64,000 nucleotides of DNA from Escarpia spicata. Taxonomy: Eukaryota > Annelida > Polychaeta > Sabellida > Siboglinidae. Below the pieces are notes generated by a model. That model did no database searches. It had not been told where the DNA came from and saw only the letters and a program-made list of their open reading frames with translations. This document shows, one piece after another, positions 1 through 28,688 of this stretch. The translations under genes were made by a program, and so were the position numbers. Where the stretch lies: contig OZ023212.1 in the NCBI GenBank assembly GCA_963995525.1, positions 9,061,666 through 9,125,665 of the forward strand. Reading direction: 5' to 3'. Position 1 is the first letter of the stretch. Every line of letters begins with the position of its first letter.

Positions 1-880
1 GACCAAAATATTACACAGATAGCTGGTAGTTTGAATGTTTTAGCAGATAAGTTCGTATATTTCCCTATGCCTTAACACGGGACAAATACACAGAACCTTG
101 AGGCTTGATTAATACCAGTTTATACCGATTAACAGGGAGATTTTTCACTCGCTATAGCATGTCGGTGTTTTTGAGTTGTATATCCGTGTTTGTAAGTTGT
201 TTGTCCGTGGTTATGCGCTGTAGGCCAGATAGCCTTTAAGTTAGCCCCTAGCCGGGCCTATGGCTATGCCTATGGCTATGCTTTATTGGGATTGGACCTA
301 TGTTAAAGTTGTAAATGTATAGACTAGGAGAGGCCTACACCTAATCAAATGGTCGACAACCCACGACATATAAGAATAGCCACTATTGCGCATGCGCAAT
401 TACTTATTTAATTGACGTCACATGAAGGGATTACATTACATACGCGCAAGTTAAATACAAGGTCTAACCAAAGCACTAACTGCTTGACCAACTCACTTCG
501 TGTACAAAATTACAGCGCGTACCATGACGTCATACCGGGTGCGCGTGCTTGCGACAAACAAACGTGTCCAGACACGTCTCGAGTACGGGTTTTTGTAACA
601 GACACCAAAGGGCTAATTCCAAAATGGTCACTCTATTCGAAAAACGAGGCTATAGGCTCTGATATAACATAGTCCTATATGTAATCTACATTTCGTATAC
701 ATTACTTCAGATAAAACAGTCTCCGTTGAATTTATAAGCCTTTTGTTACACATTACGCCTTATTATAACACCACATTTTCGACATGTCATAGTCAAACAA
801 ATAAAGGCTCGGTCCCTTGGCGGAGCCTGGACCTACGGGTCAAGCAATCTCGTGTGTGACATATTCAAATGCTGTTCGGT
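1..880. other. No recognised feature
   Basis: Upstream part of the window. I saw no TM1-type channel exon and no other coding similarity; the longest open frame (412-672) has no recognisable motif. Confidence 0.5.
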
Positions 881-1475
881 ATATGTTATTTTATTCAAAA
901 AGTGGTCGCATACCTTTACGATAAAAATGTCCTATGCTTTAACATGGAGTTGAACATTTCCTATGCTTTAACATGGGATAAAATTCGAAAAGTGGTCGCA
1001 TACCTTCGCAATAAAAATGGCCTTTGCTTTAACATGGGATTAAAATTCGAAAAGTGGTCGGATACCTTTGCGATAAAAATGGCCTATGCTTTAACATGGT
1101 GTTAAGATTCGAAAAGTGGTCGGATACCTTTGCGATAAAAATGGCCTATGCTTTAACATGGTGTTAAAATTCGAAAAGTGGTCGGATACCTTTGCGATAA
1201 AAATGGCCTATGCTTTAACATGGGATAACAATTTCCTATGCTTTAACATGGGATAAAATTGTCCTATGCTTTAACATGGGGTGAAAATTCCCTATGCTTT
1301 AACATGGGATAAAAATGGCCTATGCTTTAACATGGGATAAAAATGGCCTATGCTTTAACATGGAGAAAAAATCCCTATCTCATAACATGGGGTGAAAATT
1401 CCCTATGCTTTAACATGGGATAAAAATGGCCTATGCTTTAACATGGAGAAAAAATCCCTATCTCATAACATGGGA
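880..1475 (+). repeat. Minisatellite with CTATGCTTTAACATGG core
   Basis: A 61-62-bp unit (AGTGGTCGGATACC ... TTTAACATGG) recurs at about 991, 1053, 1115 and 1177, then gives way to ~28-bp units that keep the same core to about 1470. The core appears roughly a dozen times; degenerate forms also occur near 63-80 and 1615-1630. Confidence 0.88.
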
Positions 1476-2003
1476 TCGGGACTACTTTTCCAAGCTCATT
1501 TACACGATTTAACCACGCCCACAATGCCCATATAAGGTCATTTATGCAAATTAGGCAGGCTCATTTGCATAATTGGCGGGAAAGGGTTTGGCGCGCCTTG
1601 GGGAAAAATCCCATCTCTTAACATGGGATTTCCCCCAGTGGGCGCCACCGTCCCCGGTACTTAACCTCTATTACTACTTATGCCGTTATCAACACTACAA
1701 AATGCCCGTCACCTGACGGGATGCCTTGGTAGTTGACAGTAGTGATAGTAATATTTACCAAATGTTAGAAAACACACAGCATCATTACATGAACACCATA
1801 ACAAAGGTTAAATTCACGTCCATCGATACGCCCCAGTCGTGATAATGTAGATAATATGCATATTGCTATGAGAGTAGACATAAGCATTATTGTGTCAACA
1901 TCTACTCCGTGTTGCCAAATGTATGACGCAGGAGCTGTTTTCCCGAAATATTTGTAACGCTCGCGTGAGGTGAGGATCTTGACATATATGGGATATTGTG
2001 TGA

Positions 2004-2162
2004 TAATGTGCATGTGTGCGTGTGTGCGTGTGTGCGCGTGTGCGCGTGTGCGCGTGTGCGCGTGTGCGCGTGTGCGCGTGTGCGTGTGTGCGTGCGCGCA
2101 TGTGTGCGTATGCGTGTGCGTGCGTGTGTGCGTGTGTGCGTGTGCGCGTGTGCGCGTGTGCA
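2004..2162 (+). repeat. GT/GCGT-rich microsatellite
   Basis: Alternating purine-pyrimidine tract of GTGTGC/GTGCGC units. All open frames across it on either strand are low-complexity shadows. Confidence 0.95.
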
Positions 2163-2424
2163 TTTTGTCGTCTACTTATCATACTAAATATTCCTGTCGT
2201 TCTAACGATTATGATACAACTAACCTTAACCCCCAACCACAACTGAATTAAACCATAACTAATTATAATTATGGCATTAAACATAATTAACATTTTATCT
2301 CATTTCACATTAACTATTTAGTTGTATTATCTAATTAGCTCCAACGATCACGAGCTCGACCTTAGTGTATAGGATGATTCCCAAAGATGACTAACGTAAT
2401 TTGCTAGTAAGATATACTGACGGT

Positions 2425-2590
2425 ATTGTTTTGGAATTGGTTAGTGTTTTGAGCGTACGTAGGGCTAGTGTTTTGAACTTAACAGGAGTGTTTTGAGGGT
2501 ACGCTCAAAACACTACGGTAGTGTTTTAAGAGTACGCACAAAACACTACTGTAGTGTTTTCAGCGGGATAGTGTTTTGAGCGTCCTACAC
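2425..2590. repeat. Cluster of short inverted repeats (AGTGTTTTGAG / CTCAAAACACT)
   Basis: Several copies of TAGTGTTTTGAG-like words in both orientations. The tightest is AGTGTTTTGAG, a 6-nt spacer, then CTCAAAACACT at about 2488-2515. It could be a worn foldback or MITE end. Confidence 0.7.
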
Positions 2591-2749
2591 CGGCGTATTT
2601 GTACACGTATTGAGCAAAACTAGGAACATGGCGCGATATCGAACATTTCATTAGAAGTCTCTATTTTTGAGAGCACCTTCTGGATAAAGACGTGACAACG
2701 TTGACTGCAGTTGTTAATGTTTAATGTTAACAATTCTAGGTGTATGACG

Positions 2750-2885
2750 CCAAAAGGATGCTTTTTGTTTCCGTTTAACAAACAACGGTTCTACCTACAG
2801 AGTTTTATTGTCGATGAAGATGTTTTTACAGACAAACAAGACGAGCGGTGCTTGAGTAATCGTCAATGGGGCGAACACCAACACC
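2750..2885 (+). repeat. Degenerate upstream copy of the exon-a acceptor and exon start
   Basis: The segment with TTTAACAAACAACGG and CTACCTACAG at about 2775-2800 is repeated as TTTAACAAACAAAGA and CCACCTGCAG at 2910-2934. ACAAGACGAGCGGTG (2836-2850) recurs at 3015-3029, and both copies run into GATGGGGCGAAC-like sequence. The left copy contains in-frame stops and cannot encode the exon. Confidence 0.7.
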
Positions 2886-2934
2886 AACAATTTACCTTTT
2901 GTATCCCTTTAACAAACAAAGATTCCACCTGCAG

Positions 2935-19324
<16,390 letters not shown>

Positions 19325-20760
19325 TCTCATCGACACGATCACAACCTCAACTCAGACCGATTGCCAGAAGAAAGTTATACTAACATTTTATTCCATAGGC
19401 ATTTGAACTCGACTCACTGCAAAATCATCAAGTCGAATGCTCTGGAGTTATTTAAAACTAAAGTCGATAAGTGTAAAAGTTAGTATTAGTTGTAACATAT
19501 GACAAGTTTATATTACTCTAGATTTAAAATGCACATGTAGCCTACATAATTCCGCTTTCAATTTATATATTAAATATTATACTGACTTGATGAGTTAATA
19601 TATTGAATGTGCTTGAATTTATTTATGAATGAAGCGGTAAAAGGTATATTATAATAACATGTTTTATTATATTGTTATATACATTACAGTGTGGTAGAAA
19701 TGTATCTACGGAGATGCGTGTGCTTGATGTATTAACAGTGCTTGACTTGTTTTATTATGCGGAGATAATGAATAACATTTTATAACAGTCGAATTACATA
19801 TGTTATACTTGTTGTTCACTGAAGCACACTCGGGCCGCCTAGGTGTCAGAATACTTATACATGTTGTTGAAACTATATGTGATATATGATTTCTTACTTA
19901 TTAAACAAAGTATTGTTAGTTTGTTGTATGTTTGTCCGTCAAGCATATTGCCGGATGTTTCGCTTGTACGGGGTTGAAAATGTAGTAAGCAGCCAGGGTC
20001 CTTGAGTGCTTCGTAGATTTATACCTCGTGTGGGGTGAAGATCTTTTGCGCTCATTATTTATGGCTATCCCTCAAATTGTAACGTTGGAATGTAATGTTT
20101 TTGTCTAATTCACCATAAAATAATAATGTAGTCTACAAATATGTCTTTGGACTATGCACATATTTCGAATACGTTTCATGTAATTGTTGCTTGATATGTT
20201 TTTTTAATCTTGGATAGTTCTATATAATTAGATAATTAGAATTTGTGTTCTGTGTTTTCGTAAAGATAGCAATGCCGTCCACAAATACGCAATTGGACGT
20301 ACTCAGACTCTTTGCATAGTTTCAGACTATTGCAGTTTGTATGTAAATGCAACATGCTGGCAAAGCAAAACACTGCAATGTTATACACGTAGCGAGAGGA
20401 GACACATACGATGCATTTGTATTGGATATGTTCAGTGATTATGTTATGATACATGAAGGGTGTCTGTGTGAACCCAACGGCCCTTTACTGACAGGATAAA
20501 AATGGTGTTCATGAGAACCCGCCGGTCCTATGCTGACTGCCAGAGTGCCATGAAGGAGTTCATGTGAACCAACTAGCCATACGCTGACATGGTAACATGA
20601 AGGGTATTGATATGATCCCACGGTCCCTGTGTTAATGCCTTGAGTCTATGTGTTAAACACTGTGCGCGTTTGTGCCTGTTTGGTGAATACATTGTATTGA
20701 TAATGAGTGTGGCGTTGTTCCGTCTGTATTTACGGAGTTAAAATGCAATAAAGGTAACTT
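19325..20760 (+). other. Probable 3' UTR/flank of the channel gene
   Basis: Non-coding sequence after the channel stop; an AATAAA lies at 20747-20752. Much of it is shared with 29.5-30.95 kb. The transcript end cannot be fixed from sequence alone. Confidence 0.4.
20450..20630 (+). repeat. ~60-bp tandem repeat downstream of the channel gene
   Basis: Units of the form ATGAAGG.GTTCATGTGAACC followed by CGGCCCTATGCTGACAGG.TAA, about three to four copies. The same repeat recurs at 30660-30960. Confidence 0.8.
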
Positions 20761-20929
20761 ATCTGACCAGCTCAAAAGACTCCGTATTATTCGAAATGAA
20801 TACCGTGCTATTTACCAGCAACAATGCTATAAAAAGGATAACGTATTACACAGGATAATGAGTAATTTAATCAGACCTGTCAATATGTGACTGTTCACTA
20901 CATTGCATCATTCATCGTTTTCTTTTATT

Positions 20930-21315
20930 GTCTGTCTGCTTGTGTATGTGCTTCTTTAAGAAACCACTTTGGGCGACCCGAGCTCAACAAGTACCACTGG
21001 GATAGATTTCCCCCAAGTGTGAGTCCGCATATACTGCGATAAAGCAGTACTTGCAAACTGAGGGCCACATATAGCACACTTCCATGACGTTTCTTGTGTC
21101 CATTGAGTGAAAACCTTGATCTGCGCATGTCATACTAATGTGATCTCTCGTCAGTATGGGTGCGAATACTATTCGTCATGCCTCTGCTGTTTGTGAATTG
21201 AGCCCCACAAATAAGACACTGGAAGGGATTTTGTCCTGAACGAATACTCAGAAATGTCCACGGTGGGCAAACAGCGAACCACATTTGTGTTATTTTCAAT
21301 GTTTCTCCAAAATGT
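20930..21315 (-). pseudogene. Degenerate C2H2 zinc-finger array
   Basis: Read on the - strand in mixed frames: FQCLICGAQFTNSRGM.. RTHTDERS, then WKCAICGPQFAS.. QYMRTHTWGKS. These are C2H2 fingers with TGEKP-like linkers, broken by stops and indels. It lies just after the channel gene, in the opposite orientation. Confidence 0.7.
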
Positions 21316-21319
21316 GAGT

Positions 21320-23660
21320 GGATTTACGCATGTTTCATTGGTCCTATACTCGCTCAATCCTCTTCATGCCCCAAGTGTCGTATAAGACATCAAAAGGAAA
21401 GCGCCAGAGTTGTTGGTCGGCAGCTCGTGCATTGATCGTACTCTACGTCAGCTGGCAGGCTTTTTTTACACCGTTCTTCTCCAAGCTCTTTCAGTCGACA
21501 ACGTCTCCGTCTTCCGTCCGCTGTCCAGCATACTGTTATCTTGGGTAGTGCGCCATCTCCATCTTCGTGTCCATAAGAAAGACTTTAATTGGCCACTCAC
21601 TAATAACATAGACTTGAGACTATTATATTTGTTTGAAATGTTACTATCAACATTATTGTCAGAATGGATACTTCAGGTTAGCATGTACAAGTGCGAACTT
21701 ATAGTGGGAAAGGGCACGGTGCTGCACTTTGCGTAATAGTTACTACTCGTGTTAATTCTGACTAGTCTGTGTTACCTAGACGTCACGAGGTTGACGTTTT
21801 CTTGGGCGTAACGCTCATTCTACTGGGAAATTAATGCACTTTGAAATTATGTCGGTAGTCACAGTTTACACGAGATCCGGGTAGGTTCTCAAGCCCATTA
21901 TAAAATAAAATATATGAAAAACCTTCATCAGTTAGTACGCTTTCAAAACTATTCAAAATTGTATTGATTTTGGAGCAAGTCACATAATAAAATAACCCGA
22001 AATTACAATTCTGCATTGTTAATTTTCTATCATGTCACCCGCTTAATCACTAGATGGCGCATGGCACAGTGGAATCTGTTCTCAGTAACAGATTTGGTAA
22101 CGGTGTTATCGTGCATGTACTGGAACGGAGAATGAATACATGGAATACAAATGAAAAAGTATTAATTAATTCAACTAAACAATGTGCAATAGATGTCAAG
22201 TTCGGCCACCGAGCTGACAACCGATATGTGCAATCGCCAAAATACACCAGGTTACAAATTATGTACGTGGCTGATGGTTAAACTTGAGGAATCAGAGTTT
22301 GGGAGCGCCCAAGTTTTGGTTTTGGATTCAAATTTCTGAGAGTAGTTGATTTTGTGTGTTCTTTTACCCTAAAGCACTATTTCTATTTATATATGCTATG
22401 TTGTAACATAATTTCGTTATCGAAAACATACATAATATATAAACATTAATACTTATTATACGGAAATACTTATCGGTAATTTGGAATTACCAAATCTCGT
22501 CAGATGGCATCACTGCTTTGTTATAATTTCCAATAAAAAATTCAATAAGCAGGATCTGGGCCAGACTTTATTCTTCGTGAGTTCGTGAAGGCGAGTGAGA
22601 GTCTTATAAGTGAGACTATATTTTGACATAATATTTAATACAAAGTTGCTTAATCACTGACATGTTATGTCATCCTAGTATTAAAAAGAAAATTACAAAA
22701 AAAATTACACACCGTACTAAAATTACACACAATTACAAATTAATTGTATGCAAGTTTCCTGTAAGTTCAATAAGAGATAATCATCTGCCTACGGAATGGC
22801 AAACATTTGAAGAGGGACTTTCAAGCACGTCGTAGGAGCGACAAACACTGATGACATATTATGGAGCCTTGGTCAATATTACAATGCGTTAGTCACCAAT
22901 GTAGAGTTCATATTACCTGGCATCGCAACACATTTAGGTTAAATTTGTCTGTTTGTCATAGCATTAAACTACACAGTTTACTTACAATATTTTCATGTCG
23001 GTGTTTTAACTAGCATCGATTAGTGATGATTATCCAACAGGCTCGGCGATGTGGCAGCATCGTCTGTCGCGCACAAGAGACAGTTAGAGTTGGGCTAACG
23101 TGGAACCATGTGCGCATGTTTGTGGGTAGGTAGTTTATGTATTGGTACTATTGATGTATTGGACGACAGGTTGATTCGTCGATGAGTGTGTGGAACCAGC
23201 CCCTGTCCTGCTTCACATTCTAGGGTCAGCTTCCACACAGCAGTTCAGAGTAAGAATATTTGAATGTCTTTATTATAAACATTCAAGGTTAGTGGGCATG
23301 GCGAATGTCAGTTTCATCCTGGCTTTAAAAAATGTTTCAGCAACCTGTCTTTAGAGGGATCACGAGCCAGGTTTAATAGGAGGTGACACTAATTGATTTA
23401 CTGATCAGTCTGTGTGATTAATACGTATGCGTAAGTTGTCCCTGTCCTTCCTCCCATTCGAGAGATTTGTAATGGTATCTGGGTGTGTGGGACCTGTACT
23501 TGTTTTGCCTGACGTTCCAGAATTGGCTTCCATGCACAGGGTATCTTTAATTATGTGGTGAATAGGGGTTTTAAGATAGCTCTTTGAAACGCTGCGGCAC
23601 TTTTTAACTCAGTAATTTGAACTGAAATCATATTACACATGCGGATATTTCGGCGTTATG
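21320..23660. other. No recognised gene
   Basis: AT-rich unassigned sequence; short open frames such as 21410-21736 and 22054-22281 show no motif. Confidence 0.45.
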
Positions 23661-23677
23661 GGTGATACCACACACTA

Positions 23678-23742
23678 CACACACACGCACGCACGCACGC
23701 ACGCACGCACGCACGTACATACACACACACACACACACAACA
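23678..23742 (+). repeat. CACG/CA microsatellite
   Basis: (ACGC)n followed by (AC)n. Confidence 0.92.
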
Positions 23743-24299
23743 CAGATTAGTAGACCTGCACATGTTCTGGTGATTTCCAATTTCCCCATACGCCATAGGA
23801 AAAAATCGCTTCAATAAAAATCTGGATACACTCATCGATACTACATATATGCATAATATATTATAAATGTCTACCATACATTTTATCGGATTTGTGCAGT
23901 AATTTTTTGAAATGTAGCCATTAGTTGTGTTATGTACGGCAACACGCTGACACTAATATCTGATAAGTATGCAAAGTTGGTTTATGTTTGTGTATGACTG
24001 TTGAGATGTTTCAAACGACACGTTAATGCGGCGACTGTTAACGTGCAGTGGAATTGACCAATCTAGCTATGAAACTATAATTATGTCGGCTGTGACGCTG
24101 TCCGAAGGATGGGCATTTTGCTGATACAAACAGTTAATTAATTAGACCCTAGACACAATTAGGTAAGTATGAAACATCTATTTATTTCCGGTCATTCTGC
24201 GAACGCTTAGCTTTACTCAATGTATTCCCATTCCCGTCGGCTAGAGGGGTGAAATGAGTGCGTAAGCATTCCACCCCGCTAACGCTAAGTAGCTACACT

Positions 24300-24505
24300 G
24301 GCAGTATTCCAGTTGTCAACAGATGGGTCAAGGCGCTAGGGAGATACGGTGGATAAGCAAAGTTGTTAAGATACGTTTTTAAATGACGACGGAATTTTTT
24401 AATATTTTCACCTGATCTAACACTAAGAGGGAGCATATTCCAAAGAGTTGGTTCAGCAACAGAAAAAGCCCTCGTTCCAATGTTAGTGTTGTGTTGAATC
24501 TATGA
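24300..24505 (-). pseudogene. LINE ORF2 C-terminal fragment
   Basis: On the - strand: RAFSVAEPTLWNMLPLSVR then SGENIKKFRRHLKTYL, the usual C-terminal end of CR1/L2-like ORF2 proteins, with a stop after about 40 more codons. The same signature ends the two larger LINE copies in this window. Confidence 0.72.
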
Positions 24506-24639
24506 ACAAAAAGTAGGTCAGAACTAGATGATCGAAGCTGGATAGGTTTTCTTACAGGAATAAGCAATTAATGCAAATACATTGTTACCATAAAACTCGC
24601 ACTATCCTAAAAATACGCATGTTCTCTTGATCGTGTGTT

Positions 24640-24990
24640 ACGACCTATTTTGTAATACTGAGCCAGTTAATTAAATAAAACAAACCCAGTTTGTAATAAT
24701 GACCCATTTTGTAATAAACGCAGGCATATTTGGTAATAAACCTTATACATATATACTTTTACATTTGTTTCCATGTACGTTTTATAATGTATGTACGCAC
24801 CTATGAACTGGCTGGTCCCGGAGATATGGCGCTATAGAAATGCTAGTAATAATAATAAATAATAATGATCAAAACCGATGTAATAATGTAATAACAGTAT
24901 GTAAAACAGTGAGGTCCATTTTGTAATAATTTCAGGTGTGCAAATTTTGTAAGAACATGCAGGCCCATTTTGTAATAACAACGACTGACC
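24640..24990 (+). repeat. Repeat of CCCATTTTGTAATAA split by a LINE 3' tail
   Basis: Copies of GACCCATTTTGTAATAA occur at about 24640-24745 and again at 24905-24985. Between them (about 24745-24865) lies a LINE 3' end containing GATATGGCGCTATAGAAATG and (AAT)n. Confidence 0.7.
24745..24866 (+). mobile_element. 3' tail of the CR1/L2-like LINE
   Basis: Closely matches the 3' tail of the LINE at 55.93-56.05 kb (CACGTACG-like stretch, GCTGGTCCCG, GATATGGCGCTATAGAAATG, (AAT)n). It appears 5'-truncated. Confidence 0.8.
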
Positions 24991-25089
24991 ATCAACTAAT
25001 GTCAAAAAAGACGTGAACATATTGACTACAACACGTACATCCTACATACGCGCGCAATAGCACGTACGAACGCACGCACGCACCCCCCC

Positions 25090-25210
<121 letters not shown>

Positions 25211-25369
25211 CATATGAGGATGATGACAAGGATAAGGAAGAATACTATGATAGCCCTGCCAATATGTGACAAAATATGGCTGAATTGTGCGTTTTAGATA
25301 CCAGCATGACATTTGGTAAGCTTTTAGAGCATACAAAAACACAAATATTTGGATATAGGGCCATCTCAG

Positions 25370-27715
25370 ATTTTGCCCTGGAAGGCGTTGGCGACCATTT
25401 TCAAGATGGCCGCCAAAAACCTATTTTCCCCATATCTTAATAACTGCGCCACGTAGAGCAGTCATTTTGGTACCAAAACATAGGTTTTCGGGGTCAACGA
25501 TTTCAAATATGTTAGTTTTGATCTTCCCAGACATTCATATCGACCATTTTTAAAGATGCCGGTCGCTATACTCAGTGTCCCCATATCTTAACAAAATAGG
25601 CATATAAAACCGTAATTGTTGTGTCACTTTATTGGTTATAGGTCATATATGGCAAATGTGTTACGATTGGTCTTCGCCGACATTCTTATCCGCCATTTTA
25701 AAAATGCCGCTCTTAAAAACGAAAGTGACAAAGTTAAACATAACGGCGGATTTGTGCGGACATTTGTACACAGTTACTGAATGTCCTAAACTGGGTTTTT
25801 GGCTTTAGAGCAATCGTTGATTTGTCCCATGATACAAAACAAAATTGCATAATTTAGTAAAATGACCGCATTTTCCAAAATGGTCGCATTTTTCAAAATG
25901 GCTGCCAAGGATGTTTAAGGTATTTATGTTGTAGTGTGAATGAATTTGTATGTTTTGTGTTGTTACATCTATTTCAGGAGTATCCGTAGTGATCTTCAGT
26001 GTCCACTTGTTGTCATATTTACCGCATGTAAAATATTGTTTTAATTACATTTTAAATAAAATTGTAATGTGCACACCCATCGACCTTACACAATTAAACG
26101 AAATATGTCATGTGTGTCAACGGTGTAATTCTTCTTAAATGTTAACGTGTTACTCCAATTCAGTTCCAATAATTATGACAGGTGGCAGTACGTATTAATA
26201 TACATATTATACATAGTATTTGCATGAATCGGTAGGGGCCAAACAATCTTGATCCAATCAAGAGAATCAACATGCCACTGTTCAACTGGCATCCAGTGCA
26301 AGATAAATCAAAAGCACAACTACAGCTGTCATCACTCGAGAATGGCTGTTCTCTGTTCTCCAGGCTGTACATAGCGTCGCAAATACGTAATGGTGATCTA
26401 GATCAGTTCTTTCAGCAAGAAAATCATGCGTATCCATCAGCGTTATGACAAATGGGAAAACTACGAACTGGGACAAAGTCTAATCTGGTCTGGCTTGGAA
26501 GACCTCGTTCCTGTACAAGACGATCCCTCCACTCCTACCGAACAAGTCGTCATCGTTGATGGGGCTGCCATTGTCAACATGCTTCGACCGGGTTTTGTAA
26601 AGACATTCTCTGATTACGAGACACAATTGTTCCTGCCATACATCTCACCACATCACAATTGCAACATGTGAGCAGATTAGATGTTGTGTGGGACGAGTAT
26701 CTCGCAGAGAGCTTGAAGGCTGAAACACGAACCAAGAGGAGGTATGGAGTACGCAGACGTGTAGAGCCACCAGCACGATTCCTGAAAACTGGCAGGAGTT
26801 TATCCGCATCGACGACAACAAGATCGAGTTGTTTTCGTTCTTGGCGACTAGTGCAGCAACCATTCCCACCGACAAACAAGTTATCAGCACACATCACACT
26901 GTGGAAAATATGGTGAACAACTCTTCCAGAAGGGAGAACTACTGCGCTGTGGTTGCAAGAAGGGATGCAAAAGACTATGCAAGTGCCTCAAGGCAAGACT
27001 TCAGTGCAATGTTCTTTGCTACTGTGGTGGACAGTGTGGTCCTAGCTGACGTGTGACACACTAACCATTGGGACGTGCAGTAACTGGGAACTGCCACATT
27101 TGATATAGAATGTTTCTGTCGTGGACAACGTGTACACAGTTATCATGTAGCAAACACACAATTGGTACATGCACACTGACCTGTCACACACGACGTAGTA
27201 AGTTTTGTGCTATGCTTGTTTCTGCTGACAAGAAAGTTTCTGCTGTGGACTGGTTCTGCTGACAACATGTAACAAAAACATTTGATCAAATAATGATATT
27301 TCCATTGTTGTACTTTATAAAATAAACAATATACTAAGCTTTTGTGACGTTTAGATGGTAACATAAACTTTAATAACATAAAAATAGGAAGGAAAGGAAC
27401 GAGCTTTGTTACCCCTATCATGGAGTTAGCTTAGCGGATTATATGTAAAATAGCAACTGATGGCGGTCATTTTGAAAAATAACCGCCATTTTGACAACAT
27501 TGCCGCCATTTTGAATAACATGGCCTATACGAATATCCGACAAGATGAAAAGTGGCATATTTGAAACAGCCGCACTAAAAAAACCTAAATTTTGATACTA
27601 CAATTATCTCTCTAGGTGGTTTAGTTCTTAAGATATTAGGAAAATTGGCTTTGAAAGGCGCCATCTTAAAAATGGCGGATAAGAATATCGACGAACACCA
27701 AAATTTACACTTCCC
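25370..27715 (+). mobile_element. Second element with repeat-rich inverted ends around a FEN-like/CXC gene remnant
   Basis: The left side (25370-25920) contains three diverged ~150-bp units with CCATTTTCAAGATGGC and CCCCATATCTTAA-type words. The right side (27455-27715) holds the same words in reverse orientation (GCGCCATCTTAAAAATGGCGG; TTCTTAAGATATTAGG). Between them is copy B of the CXC gene. Exact termini are unclear. Confidence 0.55.
26315..27055 (+). pseudogene. Decayed FEN-like/CXC gene, internally deleted (copy B)
   Basis: Ordered pieces: QLSSLENGCSLFSRLYIASQ, then IRNGDLDQFFQQENHAYPSA; VIVDGAAIVNMLRPG then KTFSDYETQLFLPYI; SRLDVVWDEYLAESLKAETR then KRRYGVRRRVE; FLATSAATIPTDKQVIST; then, in another frame and with the middle of the protein missing, a CXC module at 26946-27035 (CGCKKGCKRLCKCLKARLQC, then NVLCYCGGQC). 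The first pieces match the part missing or weak in copy A, so both copies come from one protein family. Deletion plus shifts make it non-functional. Confidence 0.7.
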
Positions 27716-28585
27716 AAATTGAATAATATTTGCCATTTTTCAGACCATTAATTTTTACCAATTTGATTAGATTAACCTGTAAAATGTGTTTATCTGCATC
27801 TGTTTTAATTGATCTGAACACTTTTGTATCGTCTGTACAATTACGTAATTTGCTTGATACATCATCATCCAAATCATTTATGTATATCAAGAATAATATT
27901 AATAATGGCCGTGAACTTATATCTTCTGTGGTAAACACTGAGCTGAAATACTCGTTCAGGGCCTCTGCCATTTGAAACTCATCATATATTACGTTTTCTG
28001 TACTGTTTTCTAGTGGCCCCACCTTACCACGTACCTTCTGTTTACTCCCTACATAAGCATAGAAACTCTTGCTATCATTTTAGTTTATATAATTGGTAAT
28101 TTTTTCAAATTTTCTAATTTCGGTTGTAGCTAGGTTAAGGGCCTCTTCGTAGTTGTTATAGTGTTCTATTTTTCCAGTGTTTCTGTAAACTCTCCACATA
28201 ATTCGTTTCTAAACAATATTTCGTATAGCTTCTTTTTATAGGTATTTCTTCTTAGATCGTTTTCTTTGTTTTTTTAGGGGAACAAATCTTTCAATGATGC
28301 CCTCAATTTCATATTTCAAAATGGACCAACATTATGTTGCTGTCTTGTCCTACATTAAATTAGTCAAATCTGTGTGTGCTAAATATGTTCTGATCTGTTT
28401 ATATTTGCCTTTGTTAAAGTTTCTCCTTTATCGCATTTTACAATTATTCCCTGATTGTACTTTTATACTAAAAGTGATCTGGTTATGATCACTAGATCCC
28501 AAAGGTTCATGTATTTTAACATCATCAACTAATTCGTTTTGAGAAAAGAACACTAAACCCAAGGCATTCCCACCTCTGGTTTGTG
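27705..28585 (-). pseudogene. LINE ORF2 fragment (endonuclease end and reverse transcriptase piece)
   Basis: Read on the - strand: GNALGLVFFSQNELVDDV, then HEPLGSSDHNQITFSIK (end of an APE-type endonuclease); SKSFYAYVGSKQKVRGKVG; DEFQMAEALNEYFSSVF; then directly LFLIYINDLDDDVSSKL and CTDDTKVFRSI (RT, with FADDTK degraded to CTDDTK). An internal deletion removed the RT fingers. It differs from the LINE family at 40-48 kb. Its 5' end touches the GT tract at 28.6 kb. Confidence 0.72.
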
Positions 28586-28599
28586 TGTGTATGTATGTA

Positions 28600-28685
<86 letters not shown>
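28600..28685 (+). repeat. GT dinucleotide repeat
   Basis: (GT)n followed by GAGT/GAAT units to about 28890, part of the duplicated block. Confidence 0.97.

Positions 28686-28688
<3 letters not shown>

Noticed and set aside
412..672. 86-codon frame as an upstream channel exon
   Set aside because: No TM1-like hydrophobic segment or family motif, and it contains CRE-like words only by chance.
900..1470. CRISPR-like array
   Set aside because: Units are tandem with variable, related spacers rather than constant repeats with unique spacers, and the genome is clearly eukaryotic.
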